Shown here: positions 1-10,878 of the stretch, in pieces
Layout: each line of letters opens with the position of its first letter
Position numbering within the stretch: position 1 is the stretch's first letter
Assembly (NCBI RefSeq): GCF_016808335.1
Contig: NC_053153.1
Location: 17,433,033-17,497,032, forward strand
Source: Panicum virgatum
Lineage: Eukaryota > Streptophyta > Magnoliopsida > Poales > Poaceae
Reading direction: 5' to 3'
DNA length: 64,000 bases
Position numbers and translations under genes: made by a program
Notes under the pieces: model-generated
What the model saw: only the letters and a program-made list of their open reading frames with translations
The model's database searches: none
Told to the model about the DNA's origin: nothing

Positions 1-3000
1 CCTCCTCCAAACAACATGAAGTGGGGATGTGATTCCAGGCCCTTCTCCTATTGTCAGCAAGCATCATCAGGTTAGAATATGTGACAGATCTTGTTCCTTG
101 TTTGTTATCTGGAACATTTTCTTGCTTTATTCCTTACCAGCCATCTCCATGGGTTGAAAACCATCGGTTCTGGGTACAGGAATGGGTCATAATTTATCTC
201 CCTTGTGTAAACATAAATTCTCCAACCTTTTGGAATAACATACCCTGAAAGAAATACATAATATTGCATCAGAACTAGCTTGCAATTTACATAGAAATGC
301 TACTAGTAGAAGTATGGATCCCTTAGGATTCTCACCATTCATTTCGACATCCTGGGTAGTTTTCCTCAGCAGCCCATTGACAACCGTTGCTAATCTTAGG
401 GTCTCATAGATGACCTGCATATTAGAGGAACCAATTAGTTTATCATGTCCAGAGTACAGTTCTACTCTGGTTACTTTTTGGGTGTGTCATCTCCAACTTA
501 CAGCTTTGGTGAAGGTCATTGACTTATAATCATTCCAGTCAAGGGCATCCCCTGGCGATTTTCCCTTCCTGATGTCAAGGTGTTCTTTCTGCAACAGCCA
601 ACAGATCACCGACCGGTTAGCTCAAGGATTATAGGACTTATTATTTGGATTTGAACATGGTTGTGAAGTATATATGTACCCTGATTTGTTCAAGAGCTTT
701 TGGATTGTCTGACAGGTACTTGACCGCCATCATGGATGTCGTCGACACAGTCTCATATCCAGAGTATATGAGGGTGATGAGCAGGTCAATGATCTGGTCG
801 TCGCTGAGTTTGGCCCTGGTACCCTCGTTGCCACTCAAAAGCGAATCCAGCATGTCATCTTGAGTGCAACCAGAGGACCTCCGGTCTATGATCATCTGCC
901 TCAGCATTGCTACAAGCTTCTTCCTTGCCTGAAAGACAGCATCGCTGTTGTTAGAGGGCTCAGTTCAGCTCAACTTTCCTCTGATGCTTTCAGGCATGCA
1001 AGGAGGAAACCGTACCTGAAGCCCTTTGCTGTAGTTGGTTCCTGGGATGTTGATTGGCAGGGAGAAGGTACCAAGTACAAGGGTGTACAGCTCTGCCTTG
1101 AGGGCATCAGAGAGTGGGCCAGCCGAGATGCCAGCAATCTGCCTGAGAGCTGAGAGCAAGGCCATCTGATGGAAAGAAAAAAAAAAGAAGAAGAAGAGGC
1201 AGATAAGATTCTGTAATAATTCAGCACCCATGTAATAAGTTTCCATGCCATGCAAGGAGTATGAAATTGAGGCCATGTTTGGTTACATGTCCCATCAAAA
1301 TTTCACAAAAGACAAATGTCCGCATGGAGTACTAAATGAAGTCTATTTGAAAAACATGTGTGTAACTTTTCGAGACGAATCTAATGAGCCAAGTTTTATC
1401 ATGATTGGATACAGTGATACCGCGCTCAATCATCCCCTAATCATGCGGTCAAAGGCCTCATTAGCTAGAGCATCTGCTACAGTACCATAGTTGTGGAGGT
1501 AATTTTGTAATTAGACTTTATTTAATACCCTTAATTAGTGGTCAAAGCATCAAAAAATTTTCCTGAAAACTTTTTCACAAAGTAACCAAACACGGCCTGA
1601 GCACCCAAAAGCAAGAAACAATGCCAAGTGTTCTTTTGCATTGAGACATGTGATGGTGATGATGTGCATGGAGTGTTTGTTGTGCACTTTGGAATATGTA
1701 GAGAGAGATGCAGATGGCGTTCCCCCCTGTCTGGCCCCTTTTCTTCAGCTCATAAATTTTTTCGGCTATCCAGCAGTGCAGTACAGGTTCTAGAAAGCCA
1801 AAGATTTCCCTTTTGGTAGAGAGAGGAAAGGAGGGGAAAGATCCCTCCTTTTGCTCTCTACTCTTTTCTCAGCAGTCCATGAATTTCAGTTTTCAAAGGG
1901 GCACCATCATTCTGCCGTGTCGGCCTGTGGCATTGCCTCACTGGATTGGAGGGCAAGTGAGAGTGAAAATTGGCAAATACAGTGAAAAGGTTAGAAGAAA
2001 CGTCAACTCTCAGATTTGTTGCCAAGTTGCCAACCAGCGGCAACAACAAAATGGGGCTGGTGTTTTAGGTCTCAAAATGCGGCACTCAAGGTAAACCAAG
2101 ATTTTCCACCGTGGGGCCCACGGAGTTATTGCTCACTCTCCTCTGCTTTAGCAGTATGTGATTGTTTTTTCTCTGTCAGCAGGCAGGCTCTCAGGCAGCA
2201 AGCAACAGGAGCAGAGGCAAGGCAAGCCTGAGGTGTCCCTTACCTCCTTGGTCATCTCCTGGATGTCGACGCGGCGGCCGGCCCAGCCGTGGAGGTGCGC
2301 GCGCATGAAGGCGTCGATCTTGGGGAGGAGCGCGGCGCGGATCATGCTGGGGCGGGTGAGCGCGAGCATGGCGCCGCGCATGGCGCGGTGGAGCGGCCCG
2401 TGCACGGCGGCGATGTTGTTGGGCCCCAGGATGTCGAGCATGGACTGCGGGTAGCCCGGGACGAAGCCGGCGCCGTCGCTGGCCAGCGTCCGCCGGTTCA
2501 GCTCCGGGTCCATGCACACCACCGTGGGGCACCCCAGGATGTGCGTCCGGAACAGGCTCCCGTACCTGCACGTCGGCATCAGCAGCGGCAGCTCCACCGT
2601 GAGAAAAACAATGGCGCCATGAAGTTCTCCAAAAGATGGGAGATTAAAAAGAAAAAACTTTGGAGCAGGTGGGGACAGGGCCTCTCAGGAGTTGTTTATT
2701 GGGAGTGAGGTGGTGGTGCTTTAGGAGGACTGGAGGAAGATGATGGATGGCATGGTATCTTAGAGCTGGAACAGTGGGGGTGCTGCGAGCTTTTGGGGAA
2801 CACGGCACTGATGTTCCTCCCCTTCTCCGGATCACTTTTCCCCCCACAGCAAACTCATCCCTCACTTTCCACCAAATGATTGATCCGATGAGGCGGCACG
2901 GCACCCAGGACGACATCGACATGGCTGGGGTCCGGCGAGAGCAGAGCAGAGCACGTTGCTCCGCCGTGTTCTGTTCTGGTCTGGTCCGTTCATGGCGTGG

Positions 3001-3288
3001 GACGAGAGAGCAAGAAGAGTAAGGTTGGCGGCGGAATGCGCCGGCGGCCACCGCCGCGGTGGGAGCCGGAGGAGGAAACGGGGTGGGCGGGTACCTGAGC
3101 CTCCTGGCCTTCATGAAGCTGGGCCCCTGCTTGAGGAACTCGGTTGTCTCGCCGAAGAGCGGCCACCCCATTGTGCCCGGCGGCAGGCCCCGGCGGCGGC
3201 TGTACCGCACCTCGTTCCACCGCAGCAGCAGGCTGCTCGCCACCACCGCCGCCGCGGCGAGGACCACGAACAGAAGCAGCAGCGCCAT
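1..3288 (-). CDS. CYP85A1: CYP85A1 brassinosteroid C-6 oxidase (cytochrome P450), 3' end outside window
   Basis: ER-anchored P450 that oxidises C-6 of 6-deoxo brassinosteroids to give castasterone. I read exons at 3095-3288, 2244-2565, 1016-1165, 680-928, 502-588, 336-414, 138-244 and 1-47 (edge). All junctions are GT-AG and the phase is kept through 396 codons plus 15 more. Visible marks: N-terminal membrane anchor (residues about 2-22), the hinge GLPPGTMGWPLFGET, the I-helix segment SGYETVSTTSMM, the K-helix ExxR (ETLR in exon 6) and FNPWRW. Exon 8 stops at MLFGG, so the haem cysteine lies beyond the window. The sequence matches my recollection of rice OsBRD1/OsDWARF almost throughout. The start at 3288 has a good context (AAGATGG) and fits the family N-terminus. 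No frameshift or stop is seen, so it looks functional. Intron 2 is enlarged by a MITE. Confidence -1.
1271..1597. mobile_element. MITE (PIF/Harbinger-like) in CYP85A1 intron 2
   Basis: 327-bp element with terminal inverted repeats GGCCATGTTTGGTT and AACCAAACACGGCC (13 of 14 match), flanked by TGA on both sides (1268-1270 and 1598-1600), which fits a TNA-type 3-bp target duplication. It is non-coding. It shares the internal motif ATGCGGTCAAAGGCCTC with the element at 45834-46175. The superfamily is inferred from end sequence and TSD length only. Confidence -1.
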
Positions 3289-3428
3289 CTTTCTCGCTCG
3301 CGCTCTCTCCCCCCGGTGTGCCTCGAAGAGGGAGGAGGAGGGCCAATGGTGGTGGTGCCTCGGCACTCGGCAGCAGAGCAAGGAGAGAGGGGGCGCTTGC
3401 TTGCTGTTGTACCGGGAGCCAAGCAGGC

Positions 3429-3438
3429 CTTTATATAG
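3429..3438 (-). promoter_or_regulatory. TATA box of CYP85A1
   Basis: On the minus strand this reads CTATATAAAG, about 140 bp upstream of the ATG. It implies a start site near 3400 and a 5' UTR of roughly 110 bp. A CT-rich tract lies further upstream at about 3574-3592, and the stretch 3440-4200 is GC-rich promoter sequence with no convincing gene. Confidence -1.
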
Positions 3439-3718
3439 GCCGCGGCCACCACGGCCGGTCACTGGACGGGGAGAGGGCAGGAATTATTGCCACCCGGCCG
3501 CTTTCAATTTTTATTCTATTTACCTGCTTCAAAAAGAAAGAAAAAGGAAAAGTTTTTATTTGTGTATTTACCGCTCTCTCTCTCCCTCTCTTAAATTGCA
3601 AGCTGCAGGCTGCAGATAGTAGAGGAGGGAGGGTCCACATTCCAAGGCGGGGCGAGGCCTGGCCTTGACCGTGGGGTCGCGACAAGGGTCAGAGCTCTGA
3701 ACGAGCTCGGGCATCTCC

Positions 3719-4036
3719 CACGTGTGCCATGCGCGCGCGTGTGAACCCTGCCGGGGCTGGCGGAAATGGTCATGGCCTGCTACGGAGAGAATCGTGAGAT
3801 CATCCAACGGCAAAGAAAAAATGGAGCCCCAGCCTGCTCCAGTGTCTCCGGCCGCCGTGGCCTGCAGCGGCCGCGCCTGCCCGGCCTCGGGAGCGACGCC
3901 GGCGGGGGGCGGTGCGCGGCGCGGCGCCCGTCATCCTCCTTGGCGCCGTGCCGCTCCGGTCAAAGGCAGCCGAACCGAACCCCATGTGTGCGCCTGCGCT
4001 GCGCACGCTCGCTTGTTGTTTTCTTCAGGCCGTGCG
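3719..4036 (-). promoter_or_regulatory. Cluster of three CGTGYG (BZR1-type) motifs upstream of CYP85A1
   Basis: CGTGTG occurs at 3721-3726 (inside CACGTGTG, so overlapping a CACGTG G-box at 3719-3724) and at 3738-3743. CGTGCG occurs at 4031-4036. CGTG(T/C)G is the brassinosteroid response element bound by BZR1, which represses brassinosteroid biosynthesis genes by feedback. The motif is short, so chance is possible; the clustering upstream of this particular gene is the argument for it. Confidence -1.
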
Positions 4037-4206
4037 TGCACACATGCTGGTGGCTGGTGCGGATGCGACGCTCACTGTCACTGCTCCCGGCTCACCTCAC
4101 TCCTGCCGCTACACGGCACCCAGCACCAGCAGCAGCCTGCCCTCCGAGGCCCTCACGGTCCTGCTGGTGGCAGGTGCCGTATCCATGCCAAACACGGGCA
4201 GAGCAA

Positions 4207-4527
4207 GGCCTGTTTGGCTGTTCCCCGTAATTACTTTGACCGTTAATTACGATGTCAAACAAAGTCAGTTAACAAAATCAACTTCAGAATCCCCGCACTA
4301 GAAATCCTGAAGAATCTAATGAGGTCTTTAACTGCGTGATTAGAAGATAGTCACTGTAGTATCACTGTAGCAACCATTGATTAGTTACCGCCATTAAATT
4401 CGTCGCGAAAAGTTACACCCATCCCTAAAAAGATTTTGCAAATAAACTTCATTTAGTCTACCATGCATGCAAGATTTTCTTTTCGAAAAGCGTGCGCGCT
4501 AGGAGAGAAAAATAACCAAACAGGACC
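4207..4527. mobile_element. Degenerate MITE of the GGCC-TGTTTGG family in the CYP85A1 upstream region
   Basis: Starts GGCCTGTTTGG and ends CCAAACAGGACC, flanked by CAA on both sides (4204-4206 and 4528-4530). Internal pieces (AATCTAATGAGG, GTGATTAGAAG, TTCGTCGCGAAAAGTTAC) resemble those in the intron-2 and 45.8-kb elements, but it is more decayed. It is non-coding. Confidence -1.
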
Positions 4528-5642
4528 CAAGAGATCTATTATTATTATTGCTCGGAAATAATCACGCGTATTTCGTTTCATATACTCAGTACTAGATTGC
4601 AGAGCTATAGCAAGATTTTCATAAAGTTCGTTTTAGAAAAGCATATATTTACAAGCAGTGAACTCGTTTATCTTCGCTACCCATTTATTTAGTAGCACAT
4701 AACCTCGTTTGGCTGTCCTTGGTGGCCTTCTTACTTAGAAGGACAGCCTGTGCTAAAACCAAATAGAGAGAGTCTGCACTAAAACCAAATACAGGGACGG
4801 TCATAGAAGAAACTGCCAAACAAAGGCAAAAGCCTAGTAATACCACGTCATACAAACGTTATTGGTTCCTTGATCTCCGGGATCATAGCGAAGAAAGCCA
4901 AGGTTGGAAATAAAATAGAAGAGTACGTACTGCATACTCTTCTCTTTTGTGTACATAGTTGACATATAATTGTTCCTAGAACCCTTTTTTGTTCTGTGAA
5001 TAGAAATCTACTCAAAGATCTCTACAAAACCAGTCCCTATGTTCATGAATTTAATGTGCATTTGATTTTGACTCGGTCTTTGAGGATGCAAAAATACAGG
5101 TATAGACTCGTAGCTACAAAATTGTTATAGAGGGCCTGTTTGTTAGTGCTCTGGATCCTAATATAATAGCTCCGGCTTTGACTACAATGGTGAAGCAGAT
5201 TTTATTTTCTTGGAGTTGAAATTTAGGGGAAAAAATATCTGGCAAAATGTTTCTTAGTGGTAGCGTGGGTAATTTTTGGAACAATTAATATCCTTCATTT
5301 TAGTGTAAGCCGTTTTCGAGCGTCAGAGGGCTTTTTCCATGAAGACAGTTTCATTTTGCCTGTTTGGCGGGGCTCCACCAAAAAATTAAAAAAAAATCTT
5401 ACTAAGCACACCCTAAATAAAGTGAGAATATTTTAAAATACAAATATACTAATTGTATAGTTTCTATACATTGCACATGCTTGCAATGAGACTGATATTG
5501 GTTAAAAATTGTATGATTTTCCTCGCATCCAATTCCCTTTGTATCGATAGATAAACGGCTCGAGATCCCTCCACTCCTTCATTCCCAAGTTCCTCAACTG
5601 CCCAACACACAGAACTTTGCAACCTCAACACCGGGACATGAT
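4528..5642. other. Intergenic sequence between CYP85A1 promoter and CACTA element
   Basis: AT-rich, with no convincing ORF. It holds a diverged short direct repeat at about 4748-4795 (two copies of CTAAAACCAAATA) and a possible decayed MITE at 5131-5414 (AGGGCCTGTTTG at the left, GCACACCCT at the right, no clear target duplication). Nothing else is recognised. Confidence -1.
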
Positions 5643-5790
5643 CACTACTACAGAAACGCTAATTTGTCCCGGTTGGGAAACCCTTGTTGTCCCGATTTCC
5701 CAACCGGGAACGCCAGGCAGGGACAAAAAGGGGGTCCTTTTGTCCCGAGTCTGGCAACCAGGACAAAAGTTCCCCTTTTTTCTGTTTTTC
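5643..5790. repeat. CACTA 3' terminus: TIR and subterminal repeats
   Basis: The terminal CACTACTACAGAAAC is followed by several direct and inverted copies of TTTTGTCCCGG / CCGGGACAAAA-type units (about 5662-5772). In En/Spm elements such subterminal repeats bind the element's own DNA-binding protein. Matching clusters occur at 44748-44880 and, unexpectedly, inside the element at 38984-39100. Confidence -1.
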
Positions 5791-6452
5791 TTTTCTCAAT
5801 TCTTTTTCTATTTCAATTATACTTTTGCATTTCAATTAAACTTATGTATTGGAATTCAGTGTGTATGATCTCCACTAATATATATATATACACACACACA
5901 CGGCGAGGCTAAAATGCACCTTGTTGCATTTGCTACAGCAAATGCACAGACCCCCTACCGGCCTGTGCTAACCCCCCCCCCCCCCCCCCCGCGCCTCCTA
6001 GCCTGCGCGCCTCCGCGCGCGCGCCCTGGCCCGACACGGCCCACCCGCCCGCACGTGGGCCAAACCCGAGCCCCCCACCCCGCTCCCCAGTATATGGGTC
6101 CGCCTGGCGTGGCCCACCGCGATTGATCGACAAATTGCAACATTTTGTGTTACCAGTTGCACTGATTACAGCTATCCAATTGCAACCTTGAGCGATGACT
6201 TCGAAAAAGGGGTGTCCGGACAAAATAAATGAGGGGGGTGAGTTTTTTTGAATAGATCGAGGAACATTCGAATCGCCCAGGTAGGGGGGACCGCCGCGGC
6301 CGCCACAGCTGCTGCTGCCGCCACCTCCAACGAGGGCGCCCCCCGATCTGGTTATGCGGGAGAGGGTGAGGATCCACCTGGGGGCATGGCGCCGCCGTCG
6401 CTGATCCAGCCTCCATCGCCGGCCCCAGTGCCCCACCGCGATTCCCAGGCAC

Positions 6453-9400
6453 ATGTTGCGCTTGGGGATTATACGGCAGCGTTCAGAACTCGATGCTCCT
6501 CGGATGGGGGAGCAAATGCGCCGTTGTCAATGGTCCACTGTTGCCGCCCCAACGACAACCCCTGCTGCTGCACAAGCTCCTGCGCAAAACTCTGAAGCTG
6601 AATCTGCTGATCCGCTTCATCATGTGACGACGCTGACGCCACCCGCCGCCCTGCCTCCAGGATCGCTGCAGACTTCGGACGCTGCGCAGGTTGTCTACCC
6701 AGTAAGCACTCTGTAAATAAAAAAAAGCTATGCTGGCCCGTGCAAAGTTGAGACAAAAAAAAGGTGTGATTCGAGTTGCAAGTTTAGATACTGGGTAATT
6801 GCAAATTAGGTTCATATGGATTGCGAACTCAATTTTTGTCTGTAAAAAAATGTGATTCGAGTTGCATAATGTAATTTAGTTTTGTCTGGTAATGTGATAC
6901 TAGGTAATTGCAACTTAGATTGACATGGATTGCAAACTCAATTTTGTGCCCCCCCGCAGGATCCAAATATAGCCCCTATGTTTGTGCCAATAGTGAGGCA
7001 GGTGTTCCCTACAAAAGACGATGCTTACATGTTTTATAGAGACTATGAGAGGCTAGCTGAGTTCAGTCTAAGGACAGCGAGGACTAGCAAAGAGACCAAT
7101 CATTGGGTGTGTTCCAGGGAGGGGTGGCATGAAGGCAAGAGGGGGGAGGAGCCCCACAAAACTGAAAAGGGATCGAAAAGATGCGGATGCCCTGCATATG
7201 TCAAAGTGAAGCATGACAAGAAGCGGGGGCTATGGTAGTTTGATCATGTACAGCAAGCCCACAACCACAAACTGGAACCGTCCCCTAGGATGACCAGATA
7301 CATGCATGCACACAAGAACATGGAAGAAGGCATGTGTGACATATTCAATATAATGATAAGAAATAGTGTTCCGCATCAAGCAGCATTAAATGTGATGGCG
7401 GATCTGTATGATGGTAGGTATATGTGGGGTTTTACAGAGAAGGACATAAAAAACATGTAGGTGCTGCTGGTTTTTTTCCCACCATATCTGAATTGCAAAC
7501 ATTCCCGTGCTGGAATTTTTTTTACATTACTGAGGCTTTTTTTAAAAAAAATGCTTGCAGGAAGGCGGAGAAGGTTAGAGAAGAAAGAGACGATGATCTT
7601 AACAAGCTTCTCCAATTTTTTAGGGAGTGTAAGGAGAACAACGAGCACTTCTACTGGGATGTGGATGCAGATCAAAAAACTGGGGTGGTGAGGAACATAT
7701 TCTGGAGTCATGCAAGCCAAAGGGCTGAGTACAAAGACTTTGGAGATGTCATTACATTTGACACAACTCACAAAACAAACAGCAGGCGCATGCCACTAGC
7801 CATGTTTGTTGGGGCCAACAATAACTTGAAGAATGTGACATTCGGACAAGCGCTGATTGGTGATGAGTCAACTGGATCATTCAGGTGGTTGTTTGAGACT
7901 TTCAAGAGCTGCATGGGTGGTCGGCAGCCCCATGTAATCCTAACAGGTGTGCCATATTTCTTATCCAACACAATGATTGCAAACTTCATTCTATCTGGTT
8001 GTAATATTAATTCCTTCTGGATTGCAAACTGCATGTGTCTGACACTGTCTCCCCCCTGGTTTACTGTGTACTGCCAGATGAAGATCCAGCTATGAGGCAA
8101 GCGATAAAAGTGGTGTTTGACAAGACACATCACAGAAACTGTCGCTGGCACATCCTAAGGCCGTGGGAGTTTGAGCTGGACCAGCTCTACACCCAACACA
8201 AGGATATGAAACTGAAAGAAAAATTGGAATCTTTGATAAATTATCCACTTGGGCTAACGCAATTCGAAGTCGAATGGAATAGGCTAGTTGATGAATGTGG
8301 CATTGCTGAACACCCTGCAATAAAAGCTCTGTGGGAAAAAAGGGAGAGGTGGATTTCAGCTTACTTCAAGGGGATGTACTGTGGCAGAATGACATCAACA
8401 CAGAGATCGGAAAGCCAGAACAGGGTGCTCAAAGATGGCTATGTTAATGAAAGTACAAGCCTGCACATGTTTGCTAAAAGGATGCTAGACTCACTTCAGC
8501 ACGCAGACCACATGGACGCCGGGAGACACTACGCCAGGTGAGTGCAAGAAAAAGAAACTAAAGATTAGCTTAAAAATATGATAATTGCAAATATTACTAC
8601 TTCACAGTTGGTGCTATGTCCATATACTGACTGCAAAACAAAAACATGGGTGGTGCAGGCTGAAGTGGTGCGAGCATGCAAAGCAAAGTCTGATGAGCAG
8701 CTGAGCAAGGTGTACACGAGGGCCGTATACCAAGAGTACAAGAAGCAGTACAATAACAGCACAACGTTTGTGATTGAACCCGATCCAGATCCAAGGGTGA
8801 AAAATGGATGGTTGGTGAAGCATGAAAATGGTGAGGGCAGCTTCTGCTGGGCCCAACATGCATTCAGGGTGGTTGCGGATAAAGATGCTGGTGAATATAG
8901 CTGCGAGTGCAAACAATGGGAACATACAGGTATGGTGGTGCTACTGCTCCTGCTGCTGCTGCTATTGATATTGCTCAATAATACAACTCTGATTGATGGA
9001 TAAAAGAATGCATAAACTCTGGTAGATCAAATAAAAAAATGCAAAAACTCTGGTAGTCAACAAAATTGCAACCCTAGTAGTCCACCATTGCACCCTCCAG
9101 TAGTCCACAATTGCAAACTATGGGTAGTCTACAATTGCAACCCTTAGTAGTCTACAAATGCAATCCTTAGTAGTCCACAATTGCAAGCTATGGTAGTCCA
9201 CAATTGCAACCCTAGTAGTCCGCAATTACAAACTCTGGTAGACTACAGTTGCAAAAAAACTGATTGACTCCACTGTCAATTGCAGGTCTGTTCTGCATGC
9301 ACATCATCAGAGCTTTCACACACCTTCAAGTGAGGAGAATCCCTCAGAGATACATATTGAATAGATATACTCGTGATGCAAGAGAAGAAGTTACATGGGA

Positions 9401-10136
9401 TAGACACGACGGTGTGCGAATCGGTGCGCAAGCAAGCAAAGAGCAATGCAGGATGTCGAAGCTGCTGCCTAAGTTGATGAGGCTTGGAAGAGCTGGAAGT
9501 AATTCAGACCATGCCTTTGAGGAAGCAAACAGGCAGCTGGACAAGATTACTCCAGGCAATGAATTGTTCCCGAGAAGTGCAGACGATGAATCATCAGGTC
9601 CTGCCCCACCAGCTAGTGGATCGGTTGAGCAATCTAGTAGTGCTGGCACTAATTCAACACCATCTTCAACTCCGATGCATGCTGGGATGTTGCTAATTGA
9701 GCCGCCAATGTCACGCACAAAGGGCCGGGGGCCTGGGAAACATAAGAAAAATGATGTTCAGGCTCCGCTTAATGGCACCTCGCTGAGCACATACACAAAG
9801 GTGAACTATGGTGACAGACAATGCAGCATATGTGGAGTACGAGGTACACATTACAGCACAACATGCCCGATGAACCCTGATCGAAGCAAATCAGCAGAGA
9901 TGCGTGCAGCTAGGAAAAGTACCAAAAAGAATGATGGGCCCCCAAGGAAAAGAGGCCGGCCAAAGATCGTAGAGGATCTGCATGATGAAAGTGATCTGAG
10001 TCAGGATGAACTGAGTGAAGATGAGCTGCCCGTGACGCGGGCTCGCAGCGCTGCAACTGATGGACGTGTGGGACAAGTAGGCGCAGAAAACAGTGGCTGT
10101 CGGCGGAGAGCTAAGCATGTAAAATACCAGGAGTAA
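6453..10136 (+). pseudogene. MULE transposase, FAR1/FHY3 clade, broken by a stop
   Basis: Exons read at 6453-6701, 6960-7457, 7561-7946, 8078-8537, about 8659-8929 and 9286-10136, mostly clean GT-AG. Domains in order: a FAR1 DNA-binding segment (EGWHEGKRG...RCGCPAYVKVK), a MULE transposase core (TFDTTHKTN, then TDEDPAM across a splice, then FEVEWNRLVDECG), and a SWIM zinc finger (CECKQW...FCMH across a splice). The C-terminus has a zinc knuckle (CSICGVRGTHYSTTC) and an AT-hook (RKRGRPK). Defects: an in-frame TAG at 7236-7238 after the FAR1 finger, and an apparent one-base phase mismatch between exons 4 and 5. The start at 6453 is chosen because it gives an in-phase splice to the conserved exon 2; the first exon is not conserved. 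FRS host genes share these domains, but the TIR context says transposase. Confidence -1.
9005..9262. repeat. Intronic tandem array of about 26-30-bp units
   Basis: Inside the last intron of the MULE transposase (8930-9285) about nine imperfect copies of a unit like TAGTCCACAATTGCAACCC follow each other. The spacing is irregular enough, and the copies diverged enough, to exclude a CRISPR-like array. The core of each unit is ATTGCAA, the motif scattered through the rest of this MULE. Confidence -1.
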
Positions 10137-10878
10137 CGTGATTGCGTTGGGCAAAAAACACAAAAGTAGTGATTTATTCAGTCCCTGTGCGTGTTATCTT
10201 GGACTGTAAAAAAACATGTTGCAACTATGATCAATAAAAACATTGTTATGTTTCTTAATTACAACTGTCACGCACTGCTAGATAGTTTGTGGTGTGCAGT
10301 ATTGTTATGTGCAGTATGAGATGAGCAACTGTGATCAAATAAAAAATGGTGCCTTAAAACGTGTTTTAACGAAATTGCAAACAATGTGTACACCAGATTG
10401 CAACCATGTATGTATATCGGTTGCGACATTGACGACAAACCAATATAAAAATGGGCACAAACATTATAGCTACTTTGATTACATCTAAAGTGCACTTATA
10501 GCTACTCATAGAATTGCGAAGCATGTGTGTACACCGATTGCAAAAAAATGTGTATAAAATGCAGATTGCAACATCAGTTCGGGGTGATTGCAACATCAGT
10601 TCGGGGTGATTGCAAAATATGTATGGATGCCGGTTGCAAAAAAATCAGTGATGACGACCAGATCACAGATATTGCGAAGAAAAGATGAATAATATGAGCA
10701 TAAACTGGAAAATGGATGAATATCATGTTAGATATATTTACATATCACGATTTGCGACACTGCTGCGTTACAGTTGCACAGCGAGAGGTTTTTTGTACAG
10801 CTGATACTACGTCATGGCACGCAACACAATTCTAGAGAAAGACAAAAGAAAAGAGAGGAGTCATCAATAGGATCCGCT
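10137..10878. repeat. Spacer between convergent MULE genes, with TTGCAA repeats
   Basis: 742 bp between the transposase stop and the Ulp1 stop. It contains a perfect 22-bp tandem duplication at about 10563-10606 (GATTGCAACATCAGTTCGGG plus two bases) and many further ATTGCAA words. No gene is seen. Confidence -1.

Noticed and set aside
2644..3668. Overlapping ORFs on both strands near the CYP85A1 start
   Set aside because: GC-rich shadows of exon 1, intron 1 and the 5' UTR; the splice-supported CYP85A1 model accounts for the region.
5131..5414. Possible hAT-type MITE
   Set aside because: End similarity is weak and no 8-bp target duplication is visible; mentioned only as a possibility in the intergenic entry.
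9005..9262. Regularly repeated units resembling a CRISPR array
   Set aside because: The units are diverged, lack constant repeats with unique spacers, lie in a plant transposase intron and have no cas genes.
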